Source: Dyadobacter sp. UC 10
Lineage (GTDB): Bacteria > Bacteroidota > Bacteroidia > Cytophagales > Spirosomataceae
Length of the DNA stretch: 64,000 nucleotides
Assembly: GCF_008369915.1 (NCBI RefSeq)
Contig: NZ_VSRN01000001.1
Span: 1,892,001-1,956,000, forward strand
Reading direction: 5' to 3'
Positions 17,843-25,375 of this stretch are shown one piece after another; within the stretch, counting starts at the first letter, position 1; every line of letters begins with the position of its first letter. Position numbers and translations under genes: made by a program. The notes under the pieces are model-generated. The model worked only from the letters and a program-made list of their open reading frames with translations, was not told the origin of the DNA and made no database searches.

Positions 17843-18973
17843 GTGGCCGATTCTTTACTCTTTGCGCTAGCGGCGTTCGTTTCTGTACAATTATTCTATT
17901 ACCTCTTCTTTTTTACCAGGCTTGCATTTTACGGAAAAGGCGCGAATTATGGTAACTCGAGACCCGGAGTAACTGTACTGGTATGTGCGTGGAATGAGAT
18001 AGAAAACCTGAAAGACTTACTCCCCCTGCTTGATGCACAGGATTACCCTGAATTTGAAGTAATCCTGCTCGATGACAGGTCCGACGACGGAAGTGAAGAT
18101 TACATCCGCAGCAATATTTTTCAATGGCGGCATATCAGATATATACGGATCAACGATCAGTTTGATCATGTTACACCGAAAAAGTACGCTTTGACCGTCG
18201 GAATGAAACAGGCGAAATACCCGATCGCATTGATGACCGATGCCGATTGCCGCCCGTCTTCCCCCCACTGGATCACCGCAATGACTTCGCGGGTTACGGA
18301 GGATAAAGATATTGTGCTCGGATTCTCCCCTTACACCAGAAGCGCCGGGCTACTCAACTGGTTTATCCGCTGCGAAACCTTTTACACAGCAGTACAATAT
18401 CTTTCTTTTGCGATGGCCGGCATGACGTACATGGGAGTCGGCCGCAACATATTATATAAGCGTTCGGTTTTCTTTGCCAATAAAGGTTTTTACAAACACA
18501 AGAATGTATTTGGCGGAGACGACGATATTTTCCTGAATGAAGTTTCCACCAGCTCCAATACCACTGTCTCGATCGAAGAAGATTCGTTTGTTTACTCTAT
18601 CCCAAAAACGACCTGGAAAGACTGGTATCGGCAAAAACAGCGGCATATTTCGGTGAGTACCTATTACAAGACGCGGAATAAGGTATTGCTTGGCCTGCTT
18701 TCAGGCAGCCACATCGCGATCTGGTTTTTGGGACTGACGGCGCTCGCTTACGGGCTGATCAGGCAGGACTTTCTTTATTTGCAATACCTTGGCATTATTG
18801 TTGGGGCAAGGTGGGTAATCCAATGGTTTCTGCTGACCATAATCAATCTGAAGCTGGACAAAACGGTCGAGTGGTTTAGCTTTTTGCTGATGGATTTCGC
18901 ATTATTTGCTTACTATACCGTTTTCGGATTTGTAACTTTAATTAAAAGAAGGCCACGCCGGACATGGAATTAA
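17843..18973 (+). CDS. Membrane glycosyltransferase, family 2
   Basis: A 376-aa protein. An N-terminal membrane helix is followed by a GT-A domain (VTVLVCAWNEIENLKDLLP, 'VILLDDRSDDGS', 'MTDADCRP' as the DxD metal site, 'GGDDDIFLNE', 'QKQRHIS' resembling QxxRW). The C-terminus has three hydrophobic segments. This is a processive or lipid-linked GT2-type layout. The start is a GTG at 17843; the frame upstream has no ATG before a stop at 17807. The stop overlaps rsmG by ten bases. The product glycan is unknown. Confidence 0.85.
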   Translation: MADSLLFALAAFVSVQLFYYLFFFTRLAFYGKGANYGNSRPGVTVLVCAWNEIENLKDLLPLLDAQDYPEFEVILLDDRSDDGSEDYIRSNIFQWRHIRYIRINDQFDHVTPKKYALTVGMKQAKYPIALMTDADCRPSSPHWITAMTSRVTEDKDIVLGFSPYTRSAGLLNWFIRCETFYTAVQYLSFAMAGMTYMGVGRNILYKRSVFFANKGFYKHKNVFGGDDDIFLNEVSTSSNTTVSIEEDSFVYSIPKTTWKDWYRQKQRHISVSTYYKTRNKVLLGLLSGSHIAIWFLGLTALAYGLIRQDFLYLQYLGIIVGARWVIQWFLLTIINLKLDKTVEWFSFLLMDFALFAYYTVFGFVTLIKRRPRRTWN

Positions 18974-19584
18974 TCAATAAATACTTCCCCGAACTTACGG
19001 ATGATCAGAAAGCCAGGTTCGGAGAAATGGAAGAATTGTATCAGTACTGGAATGCACGCGTCAACGTGATTTCACGGCAGGATATCGATACCTTATATGA
19101 AAGACACATTCTGCATTCGCTGGGTATCGCAAAAGTACAGGGGTTTAAGCCCGGCACTAGCATACTGGACGTTGGTACCGGCGGCGGTTTTCCGGGTATT
19201 CCGCTCGCAATTATGTTTCCTGAGGCGCAGTTTCACCTCGTAGACAGTATCGGTAAAAAGATCAGGGTCGTACAGGAAATCGCCGATGCGTTGAAGCTGA
19301 CGAATATAAAAGCCGAGCAGATCCGGGCCGAAAAGCTGGATGATTCTTACGAATTTGTGGTGAGCCGGGCTGTAACCCGTATTACGCCATTTGTGGGTTG
19401 GGTCAAAAAGAACATCAGCCGCAATTCCTTTCATGAGCTCAGGAACGGAATTTTATACTTAAAAGGAGGCGACCTTACCGAGGAACTCGCGGAGCTAAAA
19501 CAAAAGAACCGCATTTACGAGCTTTCAGATTATTTTAGCGAAGAATTCTTTTACACCAAAAAAGTCGTCTACGTACCTTTATAA
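18964..19584 (+). CDS. rsmG: 16S rRNA (guanine-527-N7)-methyltransferase
   Basis: A 206-aa protein with the GidB/RsmG layout: MELINKYFPELTDDQ at the start, 'NVISRQDIDTLYERHILHSL', the SAM-binding loop 'ILDVGTGGGFPGIPLAI', 'LVDSIGKKIRVVQE' and 'VVSRAVTRI'. It methylates G527 of 16S rRNA. The start overlaps the end of the GT2 gene, so the two are probably cotranscribed. Confidence 0.95.
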   Translation: MELINKYFPELTDDQKARFGEMEELYQYWNARVNVISRQDIDTLYERHILHSLGIAKVQGFKPGTSILDVGTGGGFPGIPLAIMFPEAQFHLVDSIGKKIRVVQEIADALKLTNIKAEQIRAEKLDDSYEFVVSRAVTRITPFVGWVKKNISRNSFHELRNGILYLKGGDLTEELAELKQKNRIYELSDYFSEEFFYTKKVVYVPL

Positions 19585-19603
19585 ATCAATTTAACCTACT
19601 CAT

Positions 19604-19885
19604 ATGAACGAACAATTCAGCGCCAGTGGCCTCATGAATCCACTTTTCCCCGATAGAGTTACTTTTGGAGAGAAAGGCGTAACCTTCAAAGTCAGCAAGC
19701 TTTTCAGAAGTACCGATAATTTTGTGTTTTATTCCGACATTTCGGGAGTTGAAGTAGATAGCGGGATGTTTTTCTCGACGATCCGGGTGATTCCGAGAAT
19801 GCGTCCTGAAATTATTATTACTAATTTTACGAAGGGAGATGCCAAGAAAGTCAAGGAGTTAATCTTGCAAAAGGTGCAGGCCTGA
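19604..19885 (+). CDS. Small PH-like domain protein
   Basis: A 93-aa protein starting at the ATG of CATATG, 19 bases after rsmG. The pattern is of short beta strands with a final amphipathic helix ('FYSDISGVEVDSG … STIRVIPRMRPEIIITNFTKGDAKKVKELIL'). It is that of a single bacterial PH-like (YcxB/bPH) domain. There is no signal peptide. Function is unknown; it is likely the last gene of the GT2-rsmG unit. Confidence 0.65.
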   Translation: MNEQFSASGLMNPLFPDRVTFGEKGVTFKVSKLFRSTDNFVFYSDISGVEVDSGMFFSTIRVIPRMRPEIIITNFTKGDAKKVKELILQKVQA

Positions 19886-19969
19886 CATTTTTTTAAAGTT
19901 AATACTTGCGCTATATATCCTCAACGCTTACATTTGCACCATAATTCGAATAAACAACCGGATTTACAC

Positions 19970-20043
19970 TCCTGAATAGCTCAGCCGGTTAGAGCATCTG
20001 ACTGTTAATCAGAGGGTCGTTGGTTCGAGCCCAACTTCGGGAG
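19970..20043 (+). tRNA. tRNA-Asn (anticodon GTT)
   Basis: A complete 74-nt cloverleaf: acceptor TCCTGAA / TTCGGGA, D arm TAGCTCAGCCGGTTAGAGC, anticodon stem TCTGA-CTGTTAA-TCAGA with anticodon GTT, T arm with GGTTCGAGCC, and discriminator G. CCA is not encoded. It is the integration target of the mobile element that follows; the 3' part from 19996 onward is repeated at 38446. Confidence 0.97.
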
Positions 20044-20065
20044 CCTGAAAATGAAGCACTTAGCA
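19996..20065 (+). repeat. attL: 70-bp direct repeat inside and after tRNA-Asn
   Basis: Identical to 38446-38515 over 70 bases, from ATCTGACTG… to …CACTTAGCA. Flanking bases differ on both sides (C versus T before, T versus A after). The copy covers the 3' half of the tRNA and the left arm of its terminator hairpin. Confidence 0.95.
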
Positions 20066-20086
20066 TTAATTTGCTAGGTGCTTTTT
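20054..20086 (+). terminator. tRNA-Asn terminator (element-supplied right arm)
   Basis: AAGCACTTAGCA / TGCTAGGTGCTT makes a 12-bp stem (one G-U) with a 6-nt loop TTAATT and then a T tract. The left arm is the end of the att repeat; the loop and right arm belong to the mobile element. Confidence 0.85.
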
Positions 20087-20093
20087 CCTTTAG

Positions 20094-20120
20094 TTGCAAT
20101 AAAAGTTGCAATAGTTGCAG
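20094..20120 (+). promoter_or_regulatory. Putative integrase arm-type sites (left)
   Basis: Two TTGCAATA copies at 20094-20101 and 20106-20113 (12-base period) are followed by TTGCAG at 20115. The same doublet occurs next to the integrase start at 38304 and 38315. Paired short repeats near both ends of an element are typical of arm sites for tyrosine integrases or excisionase. Confidence 0.45.
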
Positions 20121-20304
20121 ATCAGGGATCAGCCCCAAAAATTCAGTCCGAAAACTTGGGGGCGATAAAAAAGTAGTTGTTTTGCAACGAATCAATATTG
20201 AATGCATTGCAAGAGTCGCATTTAGCCCCTAGTGGATCAAATCAAAAACTTGTGGAGCGGATAGGATTTATCTAGGTTTGTGTTTTTAATCAAACCAGTT
20301 TGTT

Positions 20305-20664
20305 TTGGAGAGTTTCCTGCCGCTTATCGAGTTAATCTTACCGGATTTTATAATTGAGAATTACTTACTGACCCATGTAGAGAAGTCAGAGGAACGTTAT
20401 CACGTCTATTTGGAAGAGAAAAATTATCCAGAAGCTGATCCAATAAAGGCAGACTTGCTCTCCAAAGGTTATTTCCCCACCATTACCCTGCAGGATTTCC
20501 CAATTCGGGGCCACAAGGTATTCCTTCATATTAAACGTCGTAGGTGGCTCAATACCAAGACTGGCAAAGTTGTCCATAGAGACTGGACAGAAGTAGCAGA
20601 AGGCACGCGAATGACTATTGAATTCGCGGATTTTTTAAAAGAAATTGGTGGATACGAGGGCTAA
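20305..20664 (+). CDS. IS transposase N-terminal protein (orfA)
   Basis: A 119-aa protein with the ISAon1-type N-terminal layout: 'LILPDFIIENYLL', a glutamate-rich segment, 'LQDFPIRGHKVFLHIKRRRW' and 'HRDWTEVAEGTRMT'. It probably supplies the DNA-binding part of the transposase. The conserved zinc-finger cysteines of longer ISL3 transposases are not seen here. It overlaps orfB by 20 bases in a different frame. How the two are joined or coupled is unclear. The first in-frame ATG is taken as the start. Confidence 0.75.
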   Translation: MESFLPLIELILPDFIIENYLLTHVEKSEERYHVYLEEKNYPEADPIKADLLSKGYFPTITLQDFPIRGHKVFLHIKRRRWLNTKTGKVVHRDWTEVAEGTRMTIEFADFLKEIGGYEG

Positions 20665-21631
20665 TGATATTTGGAGCATTGGTCGTTTCTATGGCGTTGA
20701 TGGTAGGGCTTTGCTACGGCAGTATCGTGATTTTCAGAGTGGATTTAAAGATTGGAAGCAAAGAGGTCATGCAAAAAAATGGCTCTTGTATCCCGAAAAC
20801 CTAGGATCTCATCTATCGATCGACGAAACCAGTCTTTCGCACGGCGAATTGTATACAATCCTTACCAATAAATCTGCCAAAGGTGGCCGTGGCAGCATTG
20901 TAGCAATAGTGGCTGGAACTAAGGCAGAAGCAGTGATTGAAGTACTTCGCAAAATCCCGGAACCACTGCGGAAGAAAGTGTCAGAAATCACCCTGGACAT
21001 GGCGGGCAGTATGTCCTTGATTGCCAAGCGATGCTTTCCACGGGCGGTGCGAGTGACTGACCGTTTCCATGTTCAAAGACTCGCAGTTGATGCCCTCCAA
21101 GATATCCGGATCAAACATCGCTGGGAAGTCCTGGATCAGGAAAGCGATGCTATTGAGCAGGCTAAAATGTCTCAGAATGAATATCATCCAGAGATATTAT
21201 CTAATGGCGACACCATTAAACAGCTACTGGCTCGAAGCAGGTACGCGCTATACAAAAAGCCCAATACCTGGACAGACAGCCAAAAAGAACGCGCCCTGCT
21301 TCTTTTTGAACGCTTCCCCGATTTGAAAAAAGCGTACGAGCTAACGATAGGGCTCAGTAACATCTTCACGACTACAACGGAAAAAATATATGGGTTGACC
21401 AGATTAGCCAAATGGCATGAAAAGGTCCGGCAATCTGGCTTCAAGTCATTCAATACCGTAGCCCGCTCGATTGAAAACCACTATAAGACAATCGTTAATT
21501 ACTTTGATAACCGCAGCACTAACGCATCTGCCGAATCCTTCAACGCGAAAATCAAAGCGTTCAGAGCACAGTTCAGAGGGGTAAGAAACGTTGAGTTCTT
21601 CCTGTATCGCCTTACTCAATTATATGCTTAA
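20645..21631 (+). CDS. IS transposase catalytic protein (orfB, ISL3-type DDE)
   Basis: A 328-aa ISL3-type DDE transposase core. Visible parts are 'LSIDETSLSHGELYTILTN' (first acidic residue), 'EITLDMAGSMSLIAKRCFPRAVRVTDRFHV' (second, VTDRFHV) and 'STNASAESFNAKIKAFRAQFRGVRN' (final glutamate with NAKIK). The frame has no ATG at its beginning. It opens after a TAA at 20636 and could start at TTG 20645 or GTG 20648 by reinitiation near the orfA stop, or be reached by a +1 frameshift in 20639-20664. Confidence 0.85.
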   Translation: MVDTRANDIWSIGRFYGVDGRALLRQYRDFQSGFKDWKQRGHAKKWLLYPENLGSHLSIDETSLSHGELYTILTNKSAKGGRGSIVAIVAGTKAEAVIEVLRKIPEPLRKKVSEITLDMAGSMSLIAKRCFPRAVRVTDRFHVQRLAVDALQDIRIKHRWEVLDQESDAIEQAKMSQNEYHPEILSNGDTIKQLLARSRYALYKKPNTWTDSQKERALLLFERFPDLKKAYELTIGLSNIFTTTTEKIYGLTRLAKWHEKVRQSGFKSFNTVARSIENHYKTIVNYFDNRSTNASAESFNAKIKAFRAQFRGVRNVEFFLYRLTQLYA

Positions 21632-21672
21632 TCCAAGTTGCTCCACAAGTTTTGGTCTTGAGCCCCCCTAGT

Positions 21673-21748
21673 CCGCTTCCTGTTACCTGAGGGTATCCTC
21701 GATCACTTCGAACTTTCCAAAATCGTTGAAGGCCTCAGACAAGAGTAG
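21673..21748 (+). pseudogene. Remnant of a second IS orfA-like N-terminus
   Basis: Just right of the insertion sequence, a short frame reads …RFLLPEGILDHFELSKIVEG… and stops at TAG 21746. It resembles the 'LLPxxxLxxFE' start of ISAon1-type N-terminal proteins. A stop directly upstream (across the pre-insertion junction) and the shortness show it is a relic. Confidence 0.3.
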
Positions 21749-21790
21749 ATTTTACTGATCATAGAGGCTGTAAAAAGGACAAAAGGTTCA

Positions 21791-23101
21791 TTAGAGAGAT
21801 AAATAGGTTATATCAGCAAAATGAGCGGTCCCACTGAGCTTATCTACCAGCCATTTGGTCTCTCTTTTAAGCCGTTCGGTAGCAATGAGATGGGTAGCGA
21901 CAACCAATTCTCCTGACCAATAGGTTCTAATAGTTATGCAAACCAAGCAGTCCATTCGAAGTTTTTCATAAAGTCGCATCACTTCATCGAGATTCAACAT
22001 GCTCGGCTGGTGAAACAAACCAAAATTAAACTCTGGAAGTGACTCGCTGTCGATAAAAATTATTTTCTCACTGTCTTCTGAATCAATATGTTGTATCTTT
22101 TTTTGTTTTAGAACGGCCTCGAGATGTTTAAGGATTTCATGTTCCTCTATTGGAAACTTGAAATTGATTCCGCTATTAGGAACTGATTGACCCACCAAGC
22201 CATTTGAATAAAAAATAATATCGTGACCTTCATTTTTTAGCTGGTCTAATAGTTCATCACTAAAGTGCTCGGTTCTCACCAAGCCGTACTCACTGTCAAC
22301 TTCGAAATTCATTGATTCACTTGTTTGAGCGGTGTTGAGGTGCTTGCGCAAGTGAATGAGATAAGTCGAAAAATGTGATCTGTACGCAGGTGTAATTCTT
22401 CCCTTAAAGTCAATGACAACTATAATGGGGGGAAGTTTAACGGCTTTCTCAATTAACAATATGAAGTCGGTCGCAACTCTTTTAAGGACATCAAATTCTA
22501 TTCGTTTTGGAATCGCAGGTTTGGTACATTCAATTATGAATTTTTTGCCAGCCAGATAGCAAACACCATCGAGTGGCTTCCCATTACCTTCAGGCTTTTT
22601 TTCAACTGGAATTCGTTTTTGCTCGAGAAGCCTTATTATGTAAATTTCATAAAAAAAATTTCGAAGGTTCTCTGCATGTACTCTCTTAGGATCGTTGTAG
22701 CCTCCTCTTAAATGCTCAAATTCTTTAACTACGTGGCGGGGAAGTGTGTGCAGGTAGTCCGTTAGCTTAGCAATTTTGTCCAAAGCAGCAATGCATTCAA
22801 AGCTATTTTTATTTGCCAACAGATCTACGATCCAAAAGTGTTTATCAATGGACTTATCCTCTCGCTCAGAAATTACAAAGTACTCTTCACCGAAATACAA
22901 TTTTAGCGTTGTGTACACCCGATAAAACACTCCGCGGCTAATAGCCGGCCTTAGTAAAAATTCGGACGAAATCTTTTTGCCATTATCTAACCATTCTTGC
23001 AATACATTTATTTTTCTTCCCATGCGATGACTTAGATTGTGGGCATTCGCAACCTTCTTTTGGCAAATTACCTTTTTGTCGAGACCGTTCAAAGCTCTCA
23101 A
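21791..23101 (-). CDS. Unknown IME cargo protein, possibly PD-(D/E)XK nuclease-like
   Basis: A 436-aa protein with no signal peptide or membrane segment. I do not recognise the family. Residues about 145-200 hold a helix (NFFYEIYIIRLLEQ), a strand with 'KPLDGVCYLAGKKFIIECTKP' and another helix. The order of helix with Glu, Asp, then E-C-T-K on a strand resembles the core of PD-(D/E)XK nucleases, although the lysine is shifted by one from the standard ExK. A hydrophobic strand 'PPIIVVIDFKG' follows. Met27 (base 23023) is another possible start. It lies downstream of the coiled-coil protein on the same strand, with a strong hairpin between. Confidence 0.6.
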   Translation of the reverse strand: MRALNGLDKKVICQKKVANAHNLSHRMGRKINVLQEWLDNGKKISSEFLLRPAISRGVFYRVYTTLKLYFGEEYFVISEREDKSIDKHFWIVDLLANKNSFECIAALDKIAKLTDYLHTLPRHVVKEFEHLRGGYNDPKRVHAENLRNFFYEIYIIRLLEQKRIPVEKKPEGNGKPLDGVCYLAGKKFIIECTKPAIPKRIEFDVLKRVATDFILLIEKAVKLPPIIVVIDFKGRITPAYRSHFSTYLIHLRKHLNTAQTSESMNFEVDSEYGLVRTEHFSDELLDQLKNEGHDIIFYSNGLVGQSVPNSGINFKFPIEEHEILKHLEAVLKQKKIQHIDSEDSEKIIFIDSESLPEFNFGLFHQPSMLNLDEVMRLYEKLRMDCLVCITIRTYWSGELVVATHLIATERLKRETKWLVDKLSGTAHFADITYLSL

Positions 23102-23217
23102 ACTAATTTACACCTCTCCGACTAACACACATCCAGCCGCTAAACTCGATATCCCAATGGCCTTCAAAATCAGCGCAGAGAAGCACGTGTGGCTAATGGC
23201 GAGTCCGTGTAGATAGA

Positions 23218-23260
23218 ACACACCGGCCCGGGTATTTTTGTAATGCCCGGGCCGGTGTGT
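23218..23260. terminator. Very strong hairpin between the two unknown cargo genes
   Basis: ACACACCGGCCCGGG and CCCGGGCCGGTGTGT form a perfect 15-bp stem with a 13-nt loop that can pair further. On the minus strand it lies 19 bases after the stop of the coiled-coil protein gene but has no U tract after it. It is probably a transcript end or stabiliser; the direction is unclear. Confidence 0.5.
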
Positions 23261-23278
23261 GTGTTGGTACAGCACTTT

Positions 23279-24709
23279 TTAGTCTTCAACATCCTCAGGC
23301 TCATCCACACCCAGGGCCTTAACGATTTTTTCTTCACGTTTGGTCATCCTCTTCTTCGCTTTGCTTTCTAACATTGCGCCAATTTTCCCTAGGCCAGGAA
23401 CGCCTTCCAACCGATCAATAGCAATTTGGAACTTATAACTCTGTTCCAGGGCCTCCATAATCGGGTGATCTGATACTTCATAATTGGAAATAAGCTTACC
23501 TGGATTCTCAGCCGAGACTTGGAGAAAGTTTGAAAGCAGTTTAAATTTCAATTCCTCAGATTGTGCTTTGTCGTTAATATTTGAAATCTGAGTAGAGAGA
23601 CCCTCATATGTTTTACTTAATACTTCTTTATGAGCATATTCCTCTATCAACCGTTTTGAAAGATTTAGTTTTTTGTTTGCCGAGTAAGTAAACCATAGAA
23701 CAGGAATATACATTGGGATAATTGCGAGAACCAGTCTTGGAATTTTCATAATGACTTGTTCCAGAGTCACTCCTTGGTACAAAAATATGACACTAATGAT
23801 CAAGGGAATTACACTAACACCTATCATGAGATAAATTCCGAGAGAGAAATTTTTCTGTAATTTCTCAGACGCTTCAACTTCATTGTCTTTTTTACTTGAA
23901 AATGCTGCGCTCAATCCTGCTGTTAAAGCGTTAGGCAATAAACTTGCTATTTCGTCCTTTACTGCCTTATAGCCCTCCTTATGCCCACTCTCAAATTCAG
24001 AATACTTAGTTGAATAATCGCTATGTAATCTTTCGACTTCCTCAAGTGCTGCTACGAGATTTTCAGAGAGTTTGTTATAACTGGATTCTAATTCATCCTT
24101 TAAGCCTTCAATTTTGGTTGCATCGCCATCTTCATCGCTAGTTTCGGTGTATCCGAATATCTCGCGGTACAAGTCGTCAACCTCCCTTTTTCTTTTATTT
24201 AAAGCACTAAGACTTACCCCAGATTTGTCAAGATTCTCTTCAACTTTTAAAATGAACCCGTTGATCTCTTCTATCTTAGTTTCCAAGTCGGGATACTTGG
24301 TTGTAAATGCGTTTATTCTTGTTATACTTGTATCAACGTCTCTTAATCTTTGTTGATAGTTGATTTCAAGTTCTTCCAGCCTCCCAATAGTTTCTTGAAT
24401 CGATTGTTCGTCTTCGTCAATATCTATCTTTGTTTTGTTGATCTGGCTAACAGCTGCTCGTGCAGTTTCTATCTCAACTTCAATTTGATTAACAAAATTA
24501 GAGGCTTCTTGGTAGCGTTCCTCAGCTTTATTTCGAAATTCCGCCGCTTTTCTTGAAGCTTGTGCAGCGTCTTTTTCCGAGTCTGTAGCCTTTTTTTGAA
24601 TTTGCTTTTCTAACTCCTTTGCATACTTTTCATTGCGAATTAGCCGATCCCAGAGTTTTTTTCTTTCGTCCTCTAAATATTCAAGTTGTTTACCGTCAAA
24701 TAGTCCCAT
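23279..24709 (-). CDS. Coiled-coil membrane protein of unknown function (IME cargo)
   Basis: About 476 aa from Met at 24709 (MGLFDGKQLEYLEDERKKL); an in-frame ATG at 24766 adds 19 residues with no typical signal and is less likely. Residues about 5-250 are almost entirely charged heptad-rich coiled coil. Two hydrophobic segments near 295-345 ('GIYLMIGVSVIPLIISVIFLY', 'LVLAIIPMYIPVLWFTY') form a hairpin in the membrane. A further helical region ends in a very acidic tail (VDEPEDVED). The layout of a long cytosolic coiled coil plus a TM hairpin is seen in several phage-defence effectors. No nuclease or NTPase motif is visible, so the function is open. Confidence 0.65.
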   Translation of the reverse strand: MGLFDGKQLEYLEDERKKLWDRLIRNEKYAKELEKQIQKKATDSEKDAAQASRKAAEFRNKAEERYQEASNFVNQIEVEIETARAAVSQINKTKIDIDEDEQSIQETIGRLEELEINYQQRLRDVDTSITRINAFTTKYPDLETKIEEINGFILKVEENLDKSGVSLSALNKRKREVDDLYREIFGYTETSDEDGDATKIEGLKDELESSYNKLSENLVAALEEVERLHSDYSTKYSEFESGHKEGYKAVKDEIASLLPNALTAGLSAAFSSKKDNEVEASEKLQKNFSLGIYLMIGVSVIPLIISVIFLYQGVTLEQVIMKIPRLVLAIIPMYIPVLWFTYSANKKLNLSKRLIEEYAHKEVLSKTYEGLSTQISNINDKAQSEELKFKLLSNFLQVSAENPGKLISNYEVSDHPIMEALEQSYKFQIAIDRLEGVPGLGKIGAMLESKAKKRMTKREEKIVKALGVDEPEDVED

Positions 24710-24802
24710 GATATCATTATAGAGTAAGGTTTTAGCAATATATTCAATTTCGAGATATAAGCTCAAACCTTACTAGACTGCCGCAGGTGGAAGATGACTT
24801 TT

Positions 24803-24841
24803 TTCTGTTCGCTGTTCGCGATTTGCAAACAGCGAACAGAA
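24803..24841 (+). promoter_or_regulatory. 14-bp palindromic operator and promoter of the AbiE-like pair
   Basis: TTCTGTTCGCTGTT and AACAGCGAACAGAA are perfect inverted repeats separated by 11 bases. They are followed by TATATTTA (24845-24852), close to the TAnnTTTG -7 box, and by the ATG at 24857. The site lies between divergent genes. It is well placed for autorepression by the HTH protein encoded immediately downstream. Confidence 0.6.
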
Positions 24842-24856
24842 TTGTATATTTACGTC

Positions 24857-25375
24857 ATGAAAGCTCATAACGGAATGCGTCCCTTGGACGTGGTGATATT
24901 GTTAAAAATCATCTGTTTAGAAGGTAAGCCCTGGCAATACCGAGATTTGTCTTCACAGCTTTATATAAGCGTGTCCGAAGTTTCGGAATCTTTAAGCCGG
25001 AGCCATATTGCGGGGTTGATAGATGAAAGCAAAAAAAAGGTACGGGTTAATAACCTTGTCGAATTTATTGAATTCGGGTTGCCTTACGTCTTTCCAGCAG
25101 TGCCGGGGCAAATTGTAACCGGTGTTCCAACCGCGTATTCCAACCCCTTTTACAAAGCACATTTTCTTGGGTCGGTTGATTACGTTTGGAAGGACGAGCA
25201 GGGAACTATGCGGGGTCTATCCATCGAACCGCTTCACAAAGGAGTAACAAAAGCAGTCTTGGAGGATGAGGTACTTTACAAATTACTCTCCGGTATCGAT
25301 ATTTTGCGGGTTGGACGAGCGAGAGAGAAGAAAATGGCCTTGGAGCAAATGAAGATGTTAATCCTTAGAAAATGA
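24857..25375 (+). CDS. HTH antitoxin-type regulator (AbiEi-like)
   Basis: 172 aa starting at ATG 24857 (MKAHNGMRPLDVVILL). A longer frame from 24794 would read through the palindromic operator and is rejected. The N-terminal winged-helix segment reads 'PLDVVILLKIICLEGKPWQYRDLSSQLYISVSEVSESLSRSHIAGLI'. The C-terminal half has no clear motif. Its stop overlaps the start of the nucleotidyltransferase gene by four bases (ATGA), the standard layout of AbiE-type type IV toxin-antitoxin pairs. Assignment to AbiEi rests mainly on context. Confidence 0.65.
   Translation: MKAHNGMRPLDVVILLKIICLEGKPWQYRDLSSQLYISVSEVSESLSRSHIAGLIDESKKKVRVNNLVEFIEFGLPYVFPAVPGQIVTGVPTAYSNPFYKAHFLGSVDYVWKDEQGTMRGLSIEPLHKGVTKAVLEDEVLYKLLSGIDILRVGRAREKKMALEQMKMLILRK

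Larger units (their letters stand above)
20234..21664 (+). mobile_element. Insertion sequence, ISL3-type (ISAon1-like), intact
   Basis: 1431 bp. The terminal inverted repeats are about 25 bp (20234-20258 and 21640-21664, about 21 of 25 matching, inner part AAAACTTGTGGAGC), starting GG and ending CC. It is flanked by a perfect 8-bp target duplication CCCCTAGT (20226-20233 and 21665-21672), the size expected for ISL3. It carries a short N-terminal frame and a DDE transposase frame. Perfect duplication and intact frames indicate a recent insertion into the mobile element, next to a remnant of a related sequence. Confidence 0.9.

Noticed and set aside
20625-20645. Slippery run T6A4 (contains TTTAAAA) as a -1 frameshift site joining the two IS frames
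   Set aside because: A -1 shift from orfA leads to the frame that is not orfB; orfB needs +1, and its frame has a TAA inside this very run at 20636.
24794-24856. Extended N-terminus of the AbiEi-like protein
   Set aside because: The extra 21 codons coincide with the perfect palindromic operator and the -7-like box and have non-protein-like composition; ATG 24857 is the better start.
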